Source of the DNA: DASWJZ01 sp963739005
GTDB taxonomy: Bacteria > Pseudomonadota > Alphaproteobacteria > Rhizobiales > Afifellaceae
NCBI GenBank assembly: GCA_963739005.1
Contig: CAVTYQ010000009.1
Coordinates: 62,001 to 126,000, forward strand
Reading direction: 5' to 3'
Length of the DNA: 64,000 bases
Position 1 is the first letter of the stretch; each line of letters begins with the position of its first letter. The position numbers and the translations under genes are program-made. The notes under the pieces are model-generated. The model did not search any database. It had not been told where the DNA came from and saw only the letters and a list, made by a program, of their open reading frames with translations. This document shows, one piece after another, positions 34,220-42,841 of the stretch.

Positions 34220-36421
34220 ATGAGCGAGCCCGGCACCGAGTCCAAAACGCGCACTGCCGCTCCGGACGCGCGCCGCCGAGTTGCAATCGGCGGGAGGCTT
34301 TCCGCATCCTGGCCATGGCGCATCCGGTGGCGCTGGGTCGACGTCACCGCACGGCTTCACGAGAACCTTGACCACGAGTTGCAGGAGCGGGCCGGGATCC
34401 GTTGGCTTGCGGTCGCCCTCTGCGCCGGTTCCGGAGCCTATTTCGCGCTCCCGCGCGAGCCGCTTCTTTCAGCGCTCGCCGTCCTGACGCTCGTCCTCGC
34501 CATCTTCGCTGTGGTGGCATATCGGCGCGGCGGTTCGTGGCGGCTCGTCACCCTCCTCGCGATTTTCCTCGCCGGCGCCACGGCAGCAAAGCTTCGCGTC
34601 GACGTGCTCGACGGACCGCAAATCGGGCACGAGCTTTCGGCGGTGCTGAGCGGTCGAGTGGTGAGCCGCGAGGCGCGCGCCGAACTCAGACCGCGCGTCG
34701 TCCTCGACCAGGTTCGCTCCGGCGATATCCCGTCGGCGATGGCTCCACGAGAGGTGCGGGTGACGCTTGCCGAACGATACGGCCTGCCGCCGCTCGGCGC
34801 GCGCGTGTCGATGCGTGTCAGGCTGAGCCCGGTCGGCGGACCGATCGCGCCCGGCGGCTACGATCCGCATCGGCAGGCGTTCTTCGACGGGATCGGCGGC
34901 AGCGGCTTCGTGCTCGGCGGCTGGACGCTCGAAGAGCCCGCGCGGCGCTTCTCGGCCGATCTCATCGTGGCGCGCATTCGCGCGGCAATCGTGGAACGCA
35001 TCGTCGCGCTCGAACCGGGGCAGGCGGGCGCGATCGCGGCGGCGCTTCTTGTCGGCGAGCGAAGCGGCATCTCGAATGAAGCGAAAGACGACCTGCGGAT
35101 CGCAGGTCTTGCGCACATCCTCGCGATCTCCGGCCTGCACATGATGCTGATCGGGGGCACGGCATTCTTCTTCCTTCGGGCGCTTCTCGCGCTGTCACCA
35201 CGCTTGTCGCTCGCCTATCCGATCCGGAAATGGGCGGCGGGCGCCGCTCTCGTGGTGGTGACCATCTATCTTGCCCTTTCCGGCGGCGGCGCGGCGACAG
35301 TGCGCGCCTACGTGATGGCGGCCATCGTCTTTTCCGCGATTCTGCTCGACCGACCGGCGATCTCGATGCGCAACCTTGCCATCGCCGCCTTCGTCGTCGT
35401 TCTCCTCGGCCCCGAGGGCGTCGTGGAGCCGGGCTTCCAGATGTCGTTCGGCGCCGTCGTCGCGCTGATCGCGATGTGGGAATATTGGCGTGACCGGCAG
35501 GCTGTGCGCCTGGTTGACCCGGATATCGTTCCCGGCTTTCGCGCGATTCGATCGGCATGGCGCGCGGCGCTCGGCGTGGCGCTGACGACGCTCGTCGCCG
35601 GGCTCGCGACCGGCCCCTTCGCAGCCTACCACTTTGAGCGAGTCGCCAGCTATTCGCTCCTCGGCAACATCCTCGCCGCGCCGCTCGTGTCGATGATCAT
35701 CATGCCGTTCGGGCTCCTGACCCTTGTCACAATGCCGTTCGGCCTGGAGACACTCCCGCTCACGGTGATGGCGCGCGGCATCGATGCACTCCTCGCCATT
35801 GCCGCGTGGGTCGCCTCGCTGCCCGGCGCCGAAGTGCACGCGCCGCACATCGCGACGGTCTCGCTCCTCATCATCGTGGCCGGCATGCTCTGGCTCTGCC
35901 TGTGGCGTCTAAGGTGGCGGCTCCTCGGCGTGCCGGTGATCGCAGTCGGGCTTCTTTCGATCCCGTTTCTGGTCGATCCGCCCGACATCCTTGTGGCGCC
36001 GGACGGCGCGGCCGTGGCGGTGCGCGACGAAGGCGGCGTGCTCCGCGTCTCCGGAGCGCGAGCGGGCTCCTATGTGGTCGAGCAGTTCTTCGACGAGGAG
36101 GGGCCGCCGCCCGCGGACGGCGCGACGCTCAAGGCGGGCGTTCGCTGCGACAAGCTGGCGTGCCTGCTCAGTGCCAAGGACGAGATCGAAGTGAGCCACG
36201 TGCTCGATCCTGCGGCGTTCGCAGAGGATTGCGGCCGGGCGAGCATCATCGTGACATCGCTCTCTGCGCCCGCCGATTGTAAGGCGCCGCTCGTGATCGA
36301 TGCGGCGAGGCTCTCAGGCACCGGCGCCGAGGCCGTGCGGATCGGCGTCAAGAACGGTGCCCCGGCGTTTCGGGTGGCGACGGATCGCTCGGGAACCCCG
36401 AGGCCGTGGCAGGCCCGCTAG
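34220..36421 (+). CDS. comEC: ComEC/Rec2 family DNA-uptake channel protein
   Basis: This 733-residue membrane protein has an N-terminal DUF4131-like domain with two helices, an OB-like periplasmic region, and the Competence domain. The last shows GLAHILAISGLHMMLIGG, VRAYVMAAIVFSAILLDRP and EPGFQMSFGAVVAL. About ten helices are visible. The C-terminal part (from about residue 590) is short and lacks the HxHxDH metallo-beta-lactamase motif of full-length ComEC. Its stop codon overlaps the lexA stop on the other strand. Whether the organism is naturally competent cannot be told. Confidence 0.9.
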   Translation: MSEPGTESKTRTAAPDARRRVAIGGRLSASWPWRIRWRWVDVTARLHENLDHELQERAGIRWLAVALCAGSGAYFALPREPLLSALAVLTLVLAIFAVVAYRRGGSWRLVTLLAIFLAGATAAKLRVDVLDGPQIGHELSAVLSGRVVSREARAELRPRVVLDQVRSGDIPSAMAPREVRVTLAERYGLPPLGARVSMRVRLSPVGGPIAPGGYDPHRQAFFDGIGGSGFVLGGWTLEEPARRFSADLIVARIRAAIVERIVALEPGQAGAIAAALLVGERSGISNEAKDDLRIAGLAHILAISGLHMMLIGGTAFFFLRALLALSPRLSLAYPIRKWAAGAALVVVTIYLALSGGGAATVRAYVMAAIVFSAILLDRPAISMRNLAIAAFVVVLLGPEGVVEPGFQMSFGAVVALIAMWEYWRDRQAVRLVDPDIVPGFRAIRSAWRAALGVALTTLVAGLATGPFAAYHFERVASYSLLGNILAAPLVSMIIMPFGLLTLVTMPFGLETLPLTVMARGIDALLAIAAWVASLPGAEVHAPHIATVSLLIIVAGMLWLCLWRLRWRLLGVPVIAVGLLSIPFLVDPPDILVAPDGAAVAVRDEGGVLRVSGARAGSYVVEQFFDEEGPPPADGATLKAGVRCDKLACLLSAKDEIEVSHVLDPAAFAEDCGRASIIVTSLSAPADCKAPLVIDAARLSGTGAEAVRIGVKNGAPAFRVATDRSGTPRPWQAR

Positions 36422-37128
36422 TATTTCCTGAGCAGCCCGGCGAGCCGGCCCTGGATGCGCACACGGTCGGGGCCGAAGATGCGCGTCTCGTAGGCGGGGT
36501 TTGCGGCCTCAAGCGCGATCGACGCGCCGCGGCGGCGGAGGCGCTTCAGAGTCGCTTCCTCGTCGTCGATCAGCGCGACGACGATGTCGCCGGTGTTGGC
36601 GGTGTCCTGTTTCTTCAGGAGGATGGTGTCGCCGTCGAGAATGCCGGCGTCGATCATCGAATCGCCGCGCACTTCGAGCGCGAAATATTCGCCGCCCGAC
36701 AGCATCTCCGGCGGTACGCCGATCGAGTGGCTGTGCACCTGGATCGCGGAGATCGGCACGCCGGCCGCGATCCGGCCCATGACTGGGATCGCGACGGAAT
36801 CGTTCGCCGCCTCCTCGCGGCGAGCCTGCGGCTCCGGCGCCTTGCCGAGCCGGCCCTCGATGACGTTCGGGCGGAAGCCGCGCTGGCGCATCGCCGCGAA
36901 GCTTGGATTGACCGCGTCGGGGAGGCGGATCACCTCCAATGCGCGCGCGCAATTCGGTAGCCGGCGAATGAAGCCGCGCTCTTCCAGCGCCGTGATCAGC
37001 CGGTGAATTCCAGACTTGGAGCGCAGGTCGAGAGCGTCCTTCATCTCGTCGAAAGACGGCGGGATACCGCTCTCCTTGAGCCGTTCGTTGATGAACAAAA
37101 GGAGTTCGAGTTGCTTTCGCGTCAGCAT
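36418..37128 (-). CDS. lexA: LexA SOS repressor
   Basis: This 236-residue repressor-protease has an N-terminal winged helix (LTRKQLELLLFINERLKESG) with recognition helix around 26-47. The self-cleavage bond is Ala122-Gly123 in GRIAAGVPI, with catalytic Ser157 (RGDSMID) and Lys195 (EATLKRL). The ATG at 37128 starts the conserved MLTRKQLELL; upstream in-frame codons lie in the regulatory region. A LexA box sits 60 bases before the start, so it is autoregulated. It follows moeA on the same strand but has its own operator. Confidence 0.97.
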   Translation of the reverse strand: MLTRKQLELLLFINERLKESGIPPSFDEMKDALDLRSKSGIHRLITALEERGFIRRLPNCARALEVIRLPDAVNPSFAAMRQRGFRPNVIEGRLGKAPEPQARREEAANDSVAIPVMGRIAAGVPISAIQVHSHSIGVPPEMLSGGEYFALEVRGDSMIDAGILDGDTILLKKQDTANTGDIVVALIDDEEATLKRLRRRGASIALEAANPAYETRIFGPDRVRIQGRLAGLLRKY

Positions 37129-37187
37129 CGTTCTGGCTCGCCCCTGGCTACGTGATGTTGTGTACAAATCACGAACGGACACTACAT

Positions 37188-37202
37188 GTTCACCGAGTGT
37201 TC
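37188..37202 (-). promoter_or_regulatory. LexA-binding SOS box of lexA
   Basis: The direct repeat GTTC-N7-GTTC (reading GAAC-N7-GAAC on the lexA strand) matches the alphaproteobacterial LexA operator exactly. It lies about 60 bases upstream of the lexA ATG, in the 118-base gap after moeA. Confidence 0.85.
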
Positions 37203-37246
37203 CGCAATACCCCTTAATTTCGCGTGAATGCGTGCAGGGCGGCTGA

Positions 37247-38443
37247 TCAGTGCTTCAGGAGGAGGACGGGGACGGGCGTGCCGGCGGGCGCTGCGGGCGC
37301 GCGAATCGGGCGGACGATCAAAGCGTCGGCCGCGGCGAACGTGGAGAGCATCGAGGAGTCCTGCACATCGAACGGCGTTGCTTCCAGTCCGCTCGCGGTC
37401 TTCACCAATCGCGCGCGGACATAGTCCTGCCGCCCGTCGTTCTCCGGCATCGGCGTGCCGAGCCTTGCCGTCGCTTCATCCGGCGCCGTTGGAAGACCGA
37501 GCATGGCGCGGACGAGCGGCTTCAGGAAAAGATGCGCGCAGACGAAGGTCGAGACCGGATTGCCGGGAAGCCCGAGCACGCGCATGTCGCCGAGCCGCCC
37601 GACCATCAGCGGCTTTCCCGGCCGCATGGCGATCTTCCAGAAGTCGAGCGCGAGCCCCCGATCCTTGAGCGCGTCCTGCACGAGATCGTGCTCGCCGACC
37701 GACGCGCCGCCGGTGACGACGAGGACGTCGGCGTCCTTCGCGCGGTCGACGAAGGCGGCAATCGCCTCGCGCTTGTCGGGCGCGATGCCGAGATCGGTCG
37801 CCGCGCCGCCGAGCTCGGTCACGAGCGCGGCGAGCCCGATCCCGTTCGACGAGACGATCTGATCCGGTCCCGGCTTGGCGCCGGGCGGGACAAGCTCGTC
37901 GCCGTTCGCGAGGATTGCGACGCGCGGCTTGCGGCGCACGGCAAGCGTCGCGTGTCCCATCGAGGCGGCGAGGGAGATCGCGCGCGGCCCAACGCGGTCG
38001 CCGGAATGAAGCAGCACATCGCCTGTGCGAAAGTCGAGACCGGCGGGGCGGATATGACGTCCCGCCGCAGCCGGCTCGACGACCTCGACCGTGTCGCCGT
38101 CGCGCTTGGCGTTCTCCTGGATCAGGATCGAATCCGTGCCTTCGGGTACTGGCGCGCCGGTGAAGATGCGGACGGCCCCGCCCGGCCCGAGAGCGCCGGA
38201 AAAACGTTCGCCCGCGCGGGACATGCCGATGACCTTCAGCCGCGCGCCGGCAACCGCTTCCGCGGCGCGAACCGCGTAGCCGTCCATGGCGGAGGCGGGG
38301 AAGGGGGGCTGCGTCAGGCGCGCCGCGACGTCCTCCGCGAGAATGCGGCCGAGCGCCTCGCCAAGCGGCACCCTTTCAGCGGCGAGCGGCGCGACGCCGG
38401 CCAGAAGCTGCGCGACGGCATCGTCGACCGGGAGCAGACTCAT
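37247..38443 (-). CDS. moeA: Molybdopterin molybdenumtransferase MoeA
   Basis: This 398-residue protein inserts molybdate into adenylylated molybdopterin. Motifs are PFPASAMDGYAVR near residues 46-58, GAPVPEGTDSILIQE, and the MoaB-like nucleotide fold VVTGGASVGEHD and GLPGNPVS. The start overlaps the moaC stop by four bases. It is the last gene of the trpG-trpD-trpC-moaC-moeA operon. Confidence 0.95.
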   Translation of the reverse strand: MSLLPVDDAVAQLLAGVAPLAAERVPLGEALGRILAEDVAARLTQPPFPASAMDGYAVRAAEAVAGARLKVIGMSRAGERFSGALGPGGAVRIFTGAPVPEGTDSILIQENAKRDGDTVEVVEPAAAGRHIRPAGLDFRTGDVLLHSGDRVGPRAISLAASMGHATLAVRRKPRVAILANGDELVPPGAKPGPDQIVSSNGIGLAALVTELGGAATDLGIAPDKREAIAAFVDRAKDADVLVVTGGASVGEHDLVQDALKDRGLALDFWKIAMRPGKPLMVGRLGDMRVLGLPGNPVSTFVCAHLFLKPLVRAMLGLPTAPDEATARLGTPMPENDGRQDYVRARLVKTASGLEATPFDVQDSSMLSTFAAADALIVRPIRAPAAPAGTPVPVLLLKH

Positions 38444-38925
38444 TTTTTCTTCGCCCGCCAGTCGCCGGAGCGCCCGCCCGTCTTCTTCTCAAGCCGGATG
38501 TCCGTGATCTGCATCCCTCGATCGGCCGCCTTCGCCATGTCGTAGATGGTCAGGCAGGCGACTGACACGGCGGTCAGCGCCTCCATCTCGACGCCAGTCT
38601 TGCCTTCGAGCTTGGCGAAAGCGGTGACCCGGAGGCCGGGGAGAGCCGCGTCCGGCTCGATATCGACGGAGATTTTTGACAGCGTCAGCGGATGGCAGAG
38701 CGGGATCAGCTCCGCGGTCTTCTTCGCCGCCATGATGCCGGCGATGCGGGCGGTGGCGATGACGTCGCCCTTCTTGGCGTTGCCGGAGAGGATCAAGTCC
38801 AGCGTCTCGCGGGCCATGACGACGGCGCCGCTTGCTGCCGCCGTCCGCACCGTCACCGTCTTGTCGCCGACGTCGACCATGTCGGCGCGGCCATCGGCGG
38901 AAAGGTGCGTCAGGCGCGCGCTCAT
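38440..38925 (-). CDS. moaC: Cyclic pyranopterin monophosphate synthase MoaC
   Basis: This 161-residue enzyme works with MoaA to make cyclic pyranopterin monophosphate. It contains the conserved ELIPLCHPLTLSKI with its active-site Cys-His, GVEMEALTAVSVACLTIYDM, and the Lys-rich end. The start overlaps the trpC stop as ATGA, indicating translational coupling. Confidence 0.96.
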   Translation of the reverse strand: MSARLTHLSADGRADMVDVGDKTVTVRTAAASGAVVMARETLDLILSGNAKKGDVIATARIAGIMAAKKTAELIPLCHPLTLSKISVDIEPDAALPGLRVTAFAKLEGKTGVEMEALTAVSVACLTIYDMAKAADRGMQITDIRLEKKTGGRSGDWRAKKK

Positions 38926-39734
38926 TCGGCGGCCTCGGCCTTCTCTCGGGCAAGCAGCGCACGCGTCGCCGCCGCGACATCCGCTTGCCGCATCAGGCTT
39001 TCGCCGACGAGGATCGCGCGGATCCCCGCCGCGGCGAGGCGCGCCACGTCGGCCGGCGTCGCGATGCCGCTCTCACCGACGAGGAGGCGATCGGAGGGGA
39101 CAAGCGCCGCCAGCCGCTCGGATGTCTGGAGCGTCGTCTCGAAGGTCTTGAGGTTACGGTTGTTGATGCCGAGGAGGGGCGAGGCGAGGCGCAACGCGCG
39201 CTCAAGCTCCGGCTCGTCGTGGACCTCGACCAGCACGTCCATGCCGAGCGCGAGCGCGACCTCCTCGAGCGCCTTCGCCTCGGCGTCCGACACCGCCGCC
39301 AGGATGACGAGCACGGCATCGGCGCCGAAGGCTCGCGCCTCGAACACCTGGTAGGGGTCGAAGAGGAAGTCCTTGCGGAGCGCGGGGAGGCTCGACGCGG
39401 CGCGGGTGGCGGTCAGGAATTCGAGCGCACCTTGGAAGGACGGCGCATCGGTCAGCACCGAGAGGGCGGCGGCGCCGCCGGCCTCGTAGGCCTTCGCCAG
39501 CACGGGCGGATCGAAATCGGGGCGGATCAGACCCTTCGACGGACTCGCCTTCTTGATCTCGCCGATCAGCGCCACGCCATCCACCGCGACCTTGCGGCGG
39601 AGCGCCTCGGTGAAGCCGCGCGGCGGGCTCGCGTCGGCGATCCGCGCCTTCAACTCGGCGAGCGGCACGGCGGCCTTGGCGACCTCGATTTCCTGCCGCT
39701 TGTAGGCTTCGATGCGCTTCAAGATATCGGTCAT
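38922..39734 (-). CDS. trpC: Indole-3-glycerol phosphate synthase
   Basis: This 270-residue TIM-barrel enzyme catalyses the fourth step of tryptophan synthesis. It shows IGEIKKASPSKGLIR, LRKDFLFDPYQV, LGINNRNLKTFE and VGESGIATPADV, covering the catalytic Lys and Glu residues. It is a stand-alone TrpC, not fused to TrpF. It starts 12 bases after trpD. Confidence 0.97.
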   Translation of the reverse strand: MTDILKRIEAYKRQEIEVAKAAVPLAELKARIADASPPRGFTEALRRKVAVDGVALIGEIKKASPSKGLIRPDFDPPVLAKAYEAGGAAALSVLTDAPSFQGALEFLTATRAASSLPALRKDFLFDPYQVFEARAFGADAVLVILAAVSDAEAKALEEVALALGMDVLVEVHDEPELERALRLASPLLGINNRNLKTFETTLQTSERLAALVPSDRLLVGESGIATPADVARLAAAGIRAILVGESLMRQADVAAATRALLAREKAEAAE

Positions 39735-39746
39735 CGTGTGCCTTGG

Positions 39747-40772
39747 TCAGCCGTTCGACACGGCGATCAGCTTGTCGAGCGCCTTCAGCGCCGCGCCGGA
39801 ATCGATCGATTCGCGCGCACGGTCGGCGGCGTCGGAAAGAAGGGCCGATTTGCCGGCCGCCATGAACCCGGCGCCCGCGTTCATGATCACCACGTCGCGG
39901 AAGGGGCCAAGCTCGCCTTCGAGCACGCGGCGGAGCGCCTTGGCGTTCTCCTCCGGCGTTCCGCCGAGAAGCGCCTCAGGGCCGACCGGGTCGACGCCGA
40001 ACTCGAGCGGCTCGACCTGGAAGGCGCGCACGTTCCCCTCCTTCAGTTCGGCGACATAGGAGACGCCCGTCAAGGAGAGCTCGTCGACCCCGGCGCGGTC
40101 GCCGAAGCTTCCGTGCACAACCCACGCCGCCTCCGCGCCGAGCGAGGCGAGCACGTTGGCGAGCGGCTCCACCCATTCGCGTGCGAAGACGCCGAGAACA
40201 TAACGCTTCACGCTTGCCGGATTGCAGAGGGGCCCAAGCAGGTTGAAGACGGTGCGCGTGCCGAGCTCGGCGCGCGAGGGGCCGACATGCTTCATTGCCG
40301 CGTGATGGGCCGGCGCGAACATGAAGCCGATCCCCGCCTCGCGGATGCATTCGGAGATCTTCTGCGGCGCGAGGTCGATCTTGACGCCGAGCTGGCCGAG
40401 CACGTCGGCGGAGCCCGATTTCGAGGAGAGCGCGCGATTTCCGTGCTTGGCGACCGGGATTCCGCCGCCTGCGACCACGAACGCCGAGCAGGTCGAGATG
40501 TTGTAGGTGCCGGACGCGTCGCCGCCCGTTCCGACGATGTCGATCGCGCCTTCCGGCGCGACGACCTTGGTCATCTTGGCGCGCATCGCCTTCACCGCGC
40601 CGGCGATCTCGTCGACCGTCTCGCCGCGCACCCGCAGCGCCATCAGGAAGCCGCCGATCTGCGACGGCGTCGCCTCGCCCGACATGATGATGTTGAAGGC
40701 CGCCTCCGCCTCCTCGTGCGTCAGCGGCTCGCCCGCGGCGGCCTTGGCGAGGAAGGTCCTCATGTCGGCCAT
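39747..40772 (-). CDS. trpD: Anthranilate phosphoribosyltransferase
   Basis: This 341-residue enzyme transfers phosphoribosyl to anthranilate. The diphosphate-binding motif VGTGGDASGTYNIST is near residue 80, followed by KHGNRALSSKSGSADVLE-like sequence (here ADVLGQLG) and RTVFNLLGPLCNP. It follows trpG by three bases. Confidence 0.97.
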   Translation of the reverse strand: MADMRTFLAKAAAGEPLTHEEAEAAFNIIMSGEATPSQIGGFLMALRVRGETVDEIAGAVKAMRAKMTKVVAPEGAIDIVGTGGDASGTYNISTCSAFVVAGGGIPVAKHGNRALSSKSGSADVLGQLGVKIDLAPQKISECIREAGIGFMFAPAHHAAMKHVGPSRAELGTRTVFNLLGPLCNPASVKRYVLGVFAREWVEPLANVLASLGAEAAWVVHGSFGDRAGVDELSLTGVSYVAELKEGNVRAFQVEPLEFGVDPVGPEALLGGTPEENAKALRRVLEGELGPFRDVVIMNAGAGFMAAGKSALLSDAADRARESIDSGAALKALDKLIAVSNG

Positions 40773-40775
40773 GGC

Positions 40776-41378
40776 TCAGGCCGCCCGGCGTCCGGCGCGC
40801 GCGTTGAAGGCGCGCGCGATCTTCAAGAAATTCTCCAGGATCCTGTGGCCGTGCTCGGAGGCGATCAATTCGGGATGGAACTGCACGCCATGCACCGGAT
40901 CGGCCTTGTGGCGGAGGCCCATGATGACGCCATCCTCGGTGCGCGCGGTCTCCTTCAGGCTTTCCGGCATCGTCTCCGGCGCGATCGTCAGCGAATGATA
41001 GCGCGTCGCCTGGAAGGGGCCGTTGATGCCGTGGAAGACGCCGTCGCCCTCGTGGAAGATCGTCGAGAGCTTGCCGTGCATCAGAGTTGGCGCGCGGACG
41101 ATCTTGCCGCCATAGGCCTGGCCGATCGCCTGGTGGCCGAGACAGACGCCGAGGATAGGCACTGCGCCGTTCGCCTGACGGACGAGATCGAGACAGATGC
41201 CGGCCTCGTTCGGCGTGCAAGGGCCGGGTGATAAGATGATCGCTTCCGGCTCGCGCGACAGCGCGTCTTCCACGGTGATCTTGTCGTTGCGGAAGACGAC
41301 AGGCTCCGCCCCGAGCTCGCCGAGGTAGTGGACGAGGTTCCAGGTGAAGCTGTCGTAATTGTCGATGACGAGAAGCAT
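40776..41378 (-). CDS. trpG: Anthranilate synthase component II (glutamine amidotransferase)
   Basis: This 200-residue class I amidotransferase gives ammonia to TrpE. The catalytic Cys is in GVCLGHQAIGQ, and the His-Glu pair is in VQFHPELIASE. ATG 41378 begins the conserved MLLVIDNYDSFTWNL; a GTG at 41396 would add six residues. It heads the operon, while trpE lies elsewhere (44350-42842) with the cyclase gene between. Confidence 0.96.
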   Translation of the reverse strand: MLLVIDNYDSFTWNLVHYLGELGAEPVVFRNDKITVEDALSREPEAIILSPGPCTPNEAGICLDLVRQANGAVPILGVCLGHQAIGQAYGGKIVRAPTLMHGKLSTIFHEGDGVFHGINGPFQATRYHSLTIAPETMPESLKETARTEDGVIMGLRHKADPVHGVQFHPELIASEHGHRILENFLKIARAFNARAGRRAA

Positions 41379-41566
41379 TTCCCGGCCGAACGTCACGAAT
41401 CCCGGCCAATTAGGCGGGGTAGGGCGTGTGGGTCAAGAAAGGCTTAGGAACGGTCGGGAGCGGGTTTCAGCCGCCGGGGCGATCGCGGGCCGGCTTTGCG
41501 CCAAAATCCGCGGATAGGGCGGTTCGCCGGGCTAGAGACCGAACGGAATCGCGTGGGAGGCAACCA

Positions 41567-42838
41567 ATGCAGACGAGAATGCTGGCCGCGGGGGGATTCG
41601 CGCGGGCCCTGCGACGGCAGGCCGCGAATCTCGTGGCGATCGGCACGCGCGCCTATCCGCCGAAGACGCAGCGGCGCCTGAAGAGCGTCAACGTCGGCGC
41701 TTTCACGGTCGCCGTCTCCTGCCTGCTCTTCGCGCTGACCTATGCGCAGGAGGACGCCTGGCTCTACCGCGACGCAATCGCGCTCAACCTCGCTCTGATG
41801 CTGATCTCGCTCAGCGTTCCCGCCTTCCACCGCATCAACGACAACGCCGGGTCGCTCTTCATCGCCATTACGCTTATGACCGGAATCTTCCTGCTCGTAG
41901 CGCTCATGGGGCGGGAGTCCGGCATCCAGATCAATCTCGTCGCCGCCTCGGCCGCGGTCTTTCTGATCTTCGAGCTCAGACGCATTCGGCTGATCGCGCT
42001 CCTCGTCGCCATCGCCATCGCCCTCCACGTCGCGAGCTGGGTCTGGTTCAAGCAGGGACTGGTGGACGGGACGCCCGCGCCGCGTTTCCTGCTGCAGCTC
42101 TACATCACGGTGGTGGTGACGATCTCCGTCATCATCGCGGTGCTCGTCTACCACGCCTTCTGGACCGCCGAGCAGGCCGAGGCGGAGACGGAATCGCTCC
42201 TCCACCGCATCTTGCCGGTGCAGGTCGCCGAGCGCCTGAAGGCCCGCCCCGATGCGGCGATCGCGGACAGCTTCGCCGAGGCGTCGGTGCTCTTCTCCGA
42301 CATCGTCGGCTTCGTGCCGATATCGCATTCGCTCGGCGCGCTCCGCACGGTGGCGATGCTGAACCACCTCTTCAAGCGGTTCGATAAACTGGCGGCCGAG
42401 CATGGCGTGGAGAAGATCAAGACGATCGGCGACGCCTACATGGCCGTGAGCGGCGTGCCCTATCCCTCGCCGGATCATGCGGCGCGGCTCGCACGGATGG
42501 CGCTCGGCATGCACGCGATTGCTGAGAGAACCGGGGCGAAATTCGGCCTTCCGCTGAAGATCCGGATCGGCATCGCCGAGGGCCCGGTCATGGCCGGCGT
42601 GATCGGCACGAAGCGCTTCGGCTACGACATCTGGGGGGACACGGTGAACCTCGCCGCGCGGCTTGAGAACTCGGGCAAGGAAGACAGAATCCACGTCTCG
42701 CGTTCTTTTCGCGATGCGTTGGCCGGAGAGTTCGTCTTCTTCCGGCGCGGGGTGCGCACCATCAAGGGCGTCGGAGAGATCGAGACGTTCTACTTGTTAG
42801 GTAGACCGGGCAGTTTTCCCACCACACTCGTGGATTGA
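41567..42838 (+). CDS. Membrane-bound class III adenylate/guanylate cyclase
   Basis: This 423-residue protein has about six membrane helices (residues 40-205). A single cyclase domain starts with the metal-binding Asp near 245 in LFSDIVGF and also contains KIKTIGDAYMAVSG and YDIWGDTVNLAARLE, the last with the transition-state Asn and Arg. All catalytic residues appear intact. The ATG at 41567 has GGGAGG upstream. A stretch of about 47 codons before it is open but lacks support. It diverges from trpG and converges on trpE with three bases between stops. The signal is unknown. Confidence 0.92.
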   Translation: MQTRMLAAGGFARALRRQAANLVAIGTRAYPPKTQRRLKSVNVGAFTVAVSCLLFALTYAQEDAWLYRDAIALNLALMLISLSVPAFHRINDNAGSLFIAITLMTGIFLLVALMGRESGIQINLVAASAAVFLIFELRRIRLIALLVAIAIALHVASWVWFKQGLVDGTPAPRFLLQLYITVVVTISVIIAVLVYHAFWTAEQAEAETESLLHRILPVQVAERLKARPDAAIADSFAEASVLFSDIVGFVPISHSLGALRTVAMLNHLFKRFDKLAAEHGVEKIKTIGDAYMAVSGVPYPSPDHAARLARMALGMHAIAERTGAKFGLPLKIRIGIAEGPVMAGVIGTKRFGYDIWGDTVNLAARLENSGKEDRIHVSRSFRDALAGEFVFFRRGVRTIKGVGEIETFYLLGRPGSFPTTLVD

Positions 42839-42841
42839 GCG

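Noticed and set aside
38832..41231. 799-residue open frame on the plus strand across the trp genes
   Set aside because: It is antisense to trpC, trpD and trpG, which carry all family motifs; long antisense frames are a by-product of GC-rich third positions.
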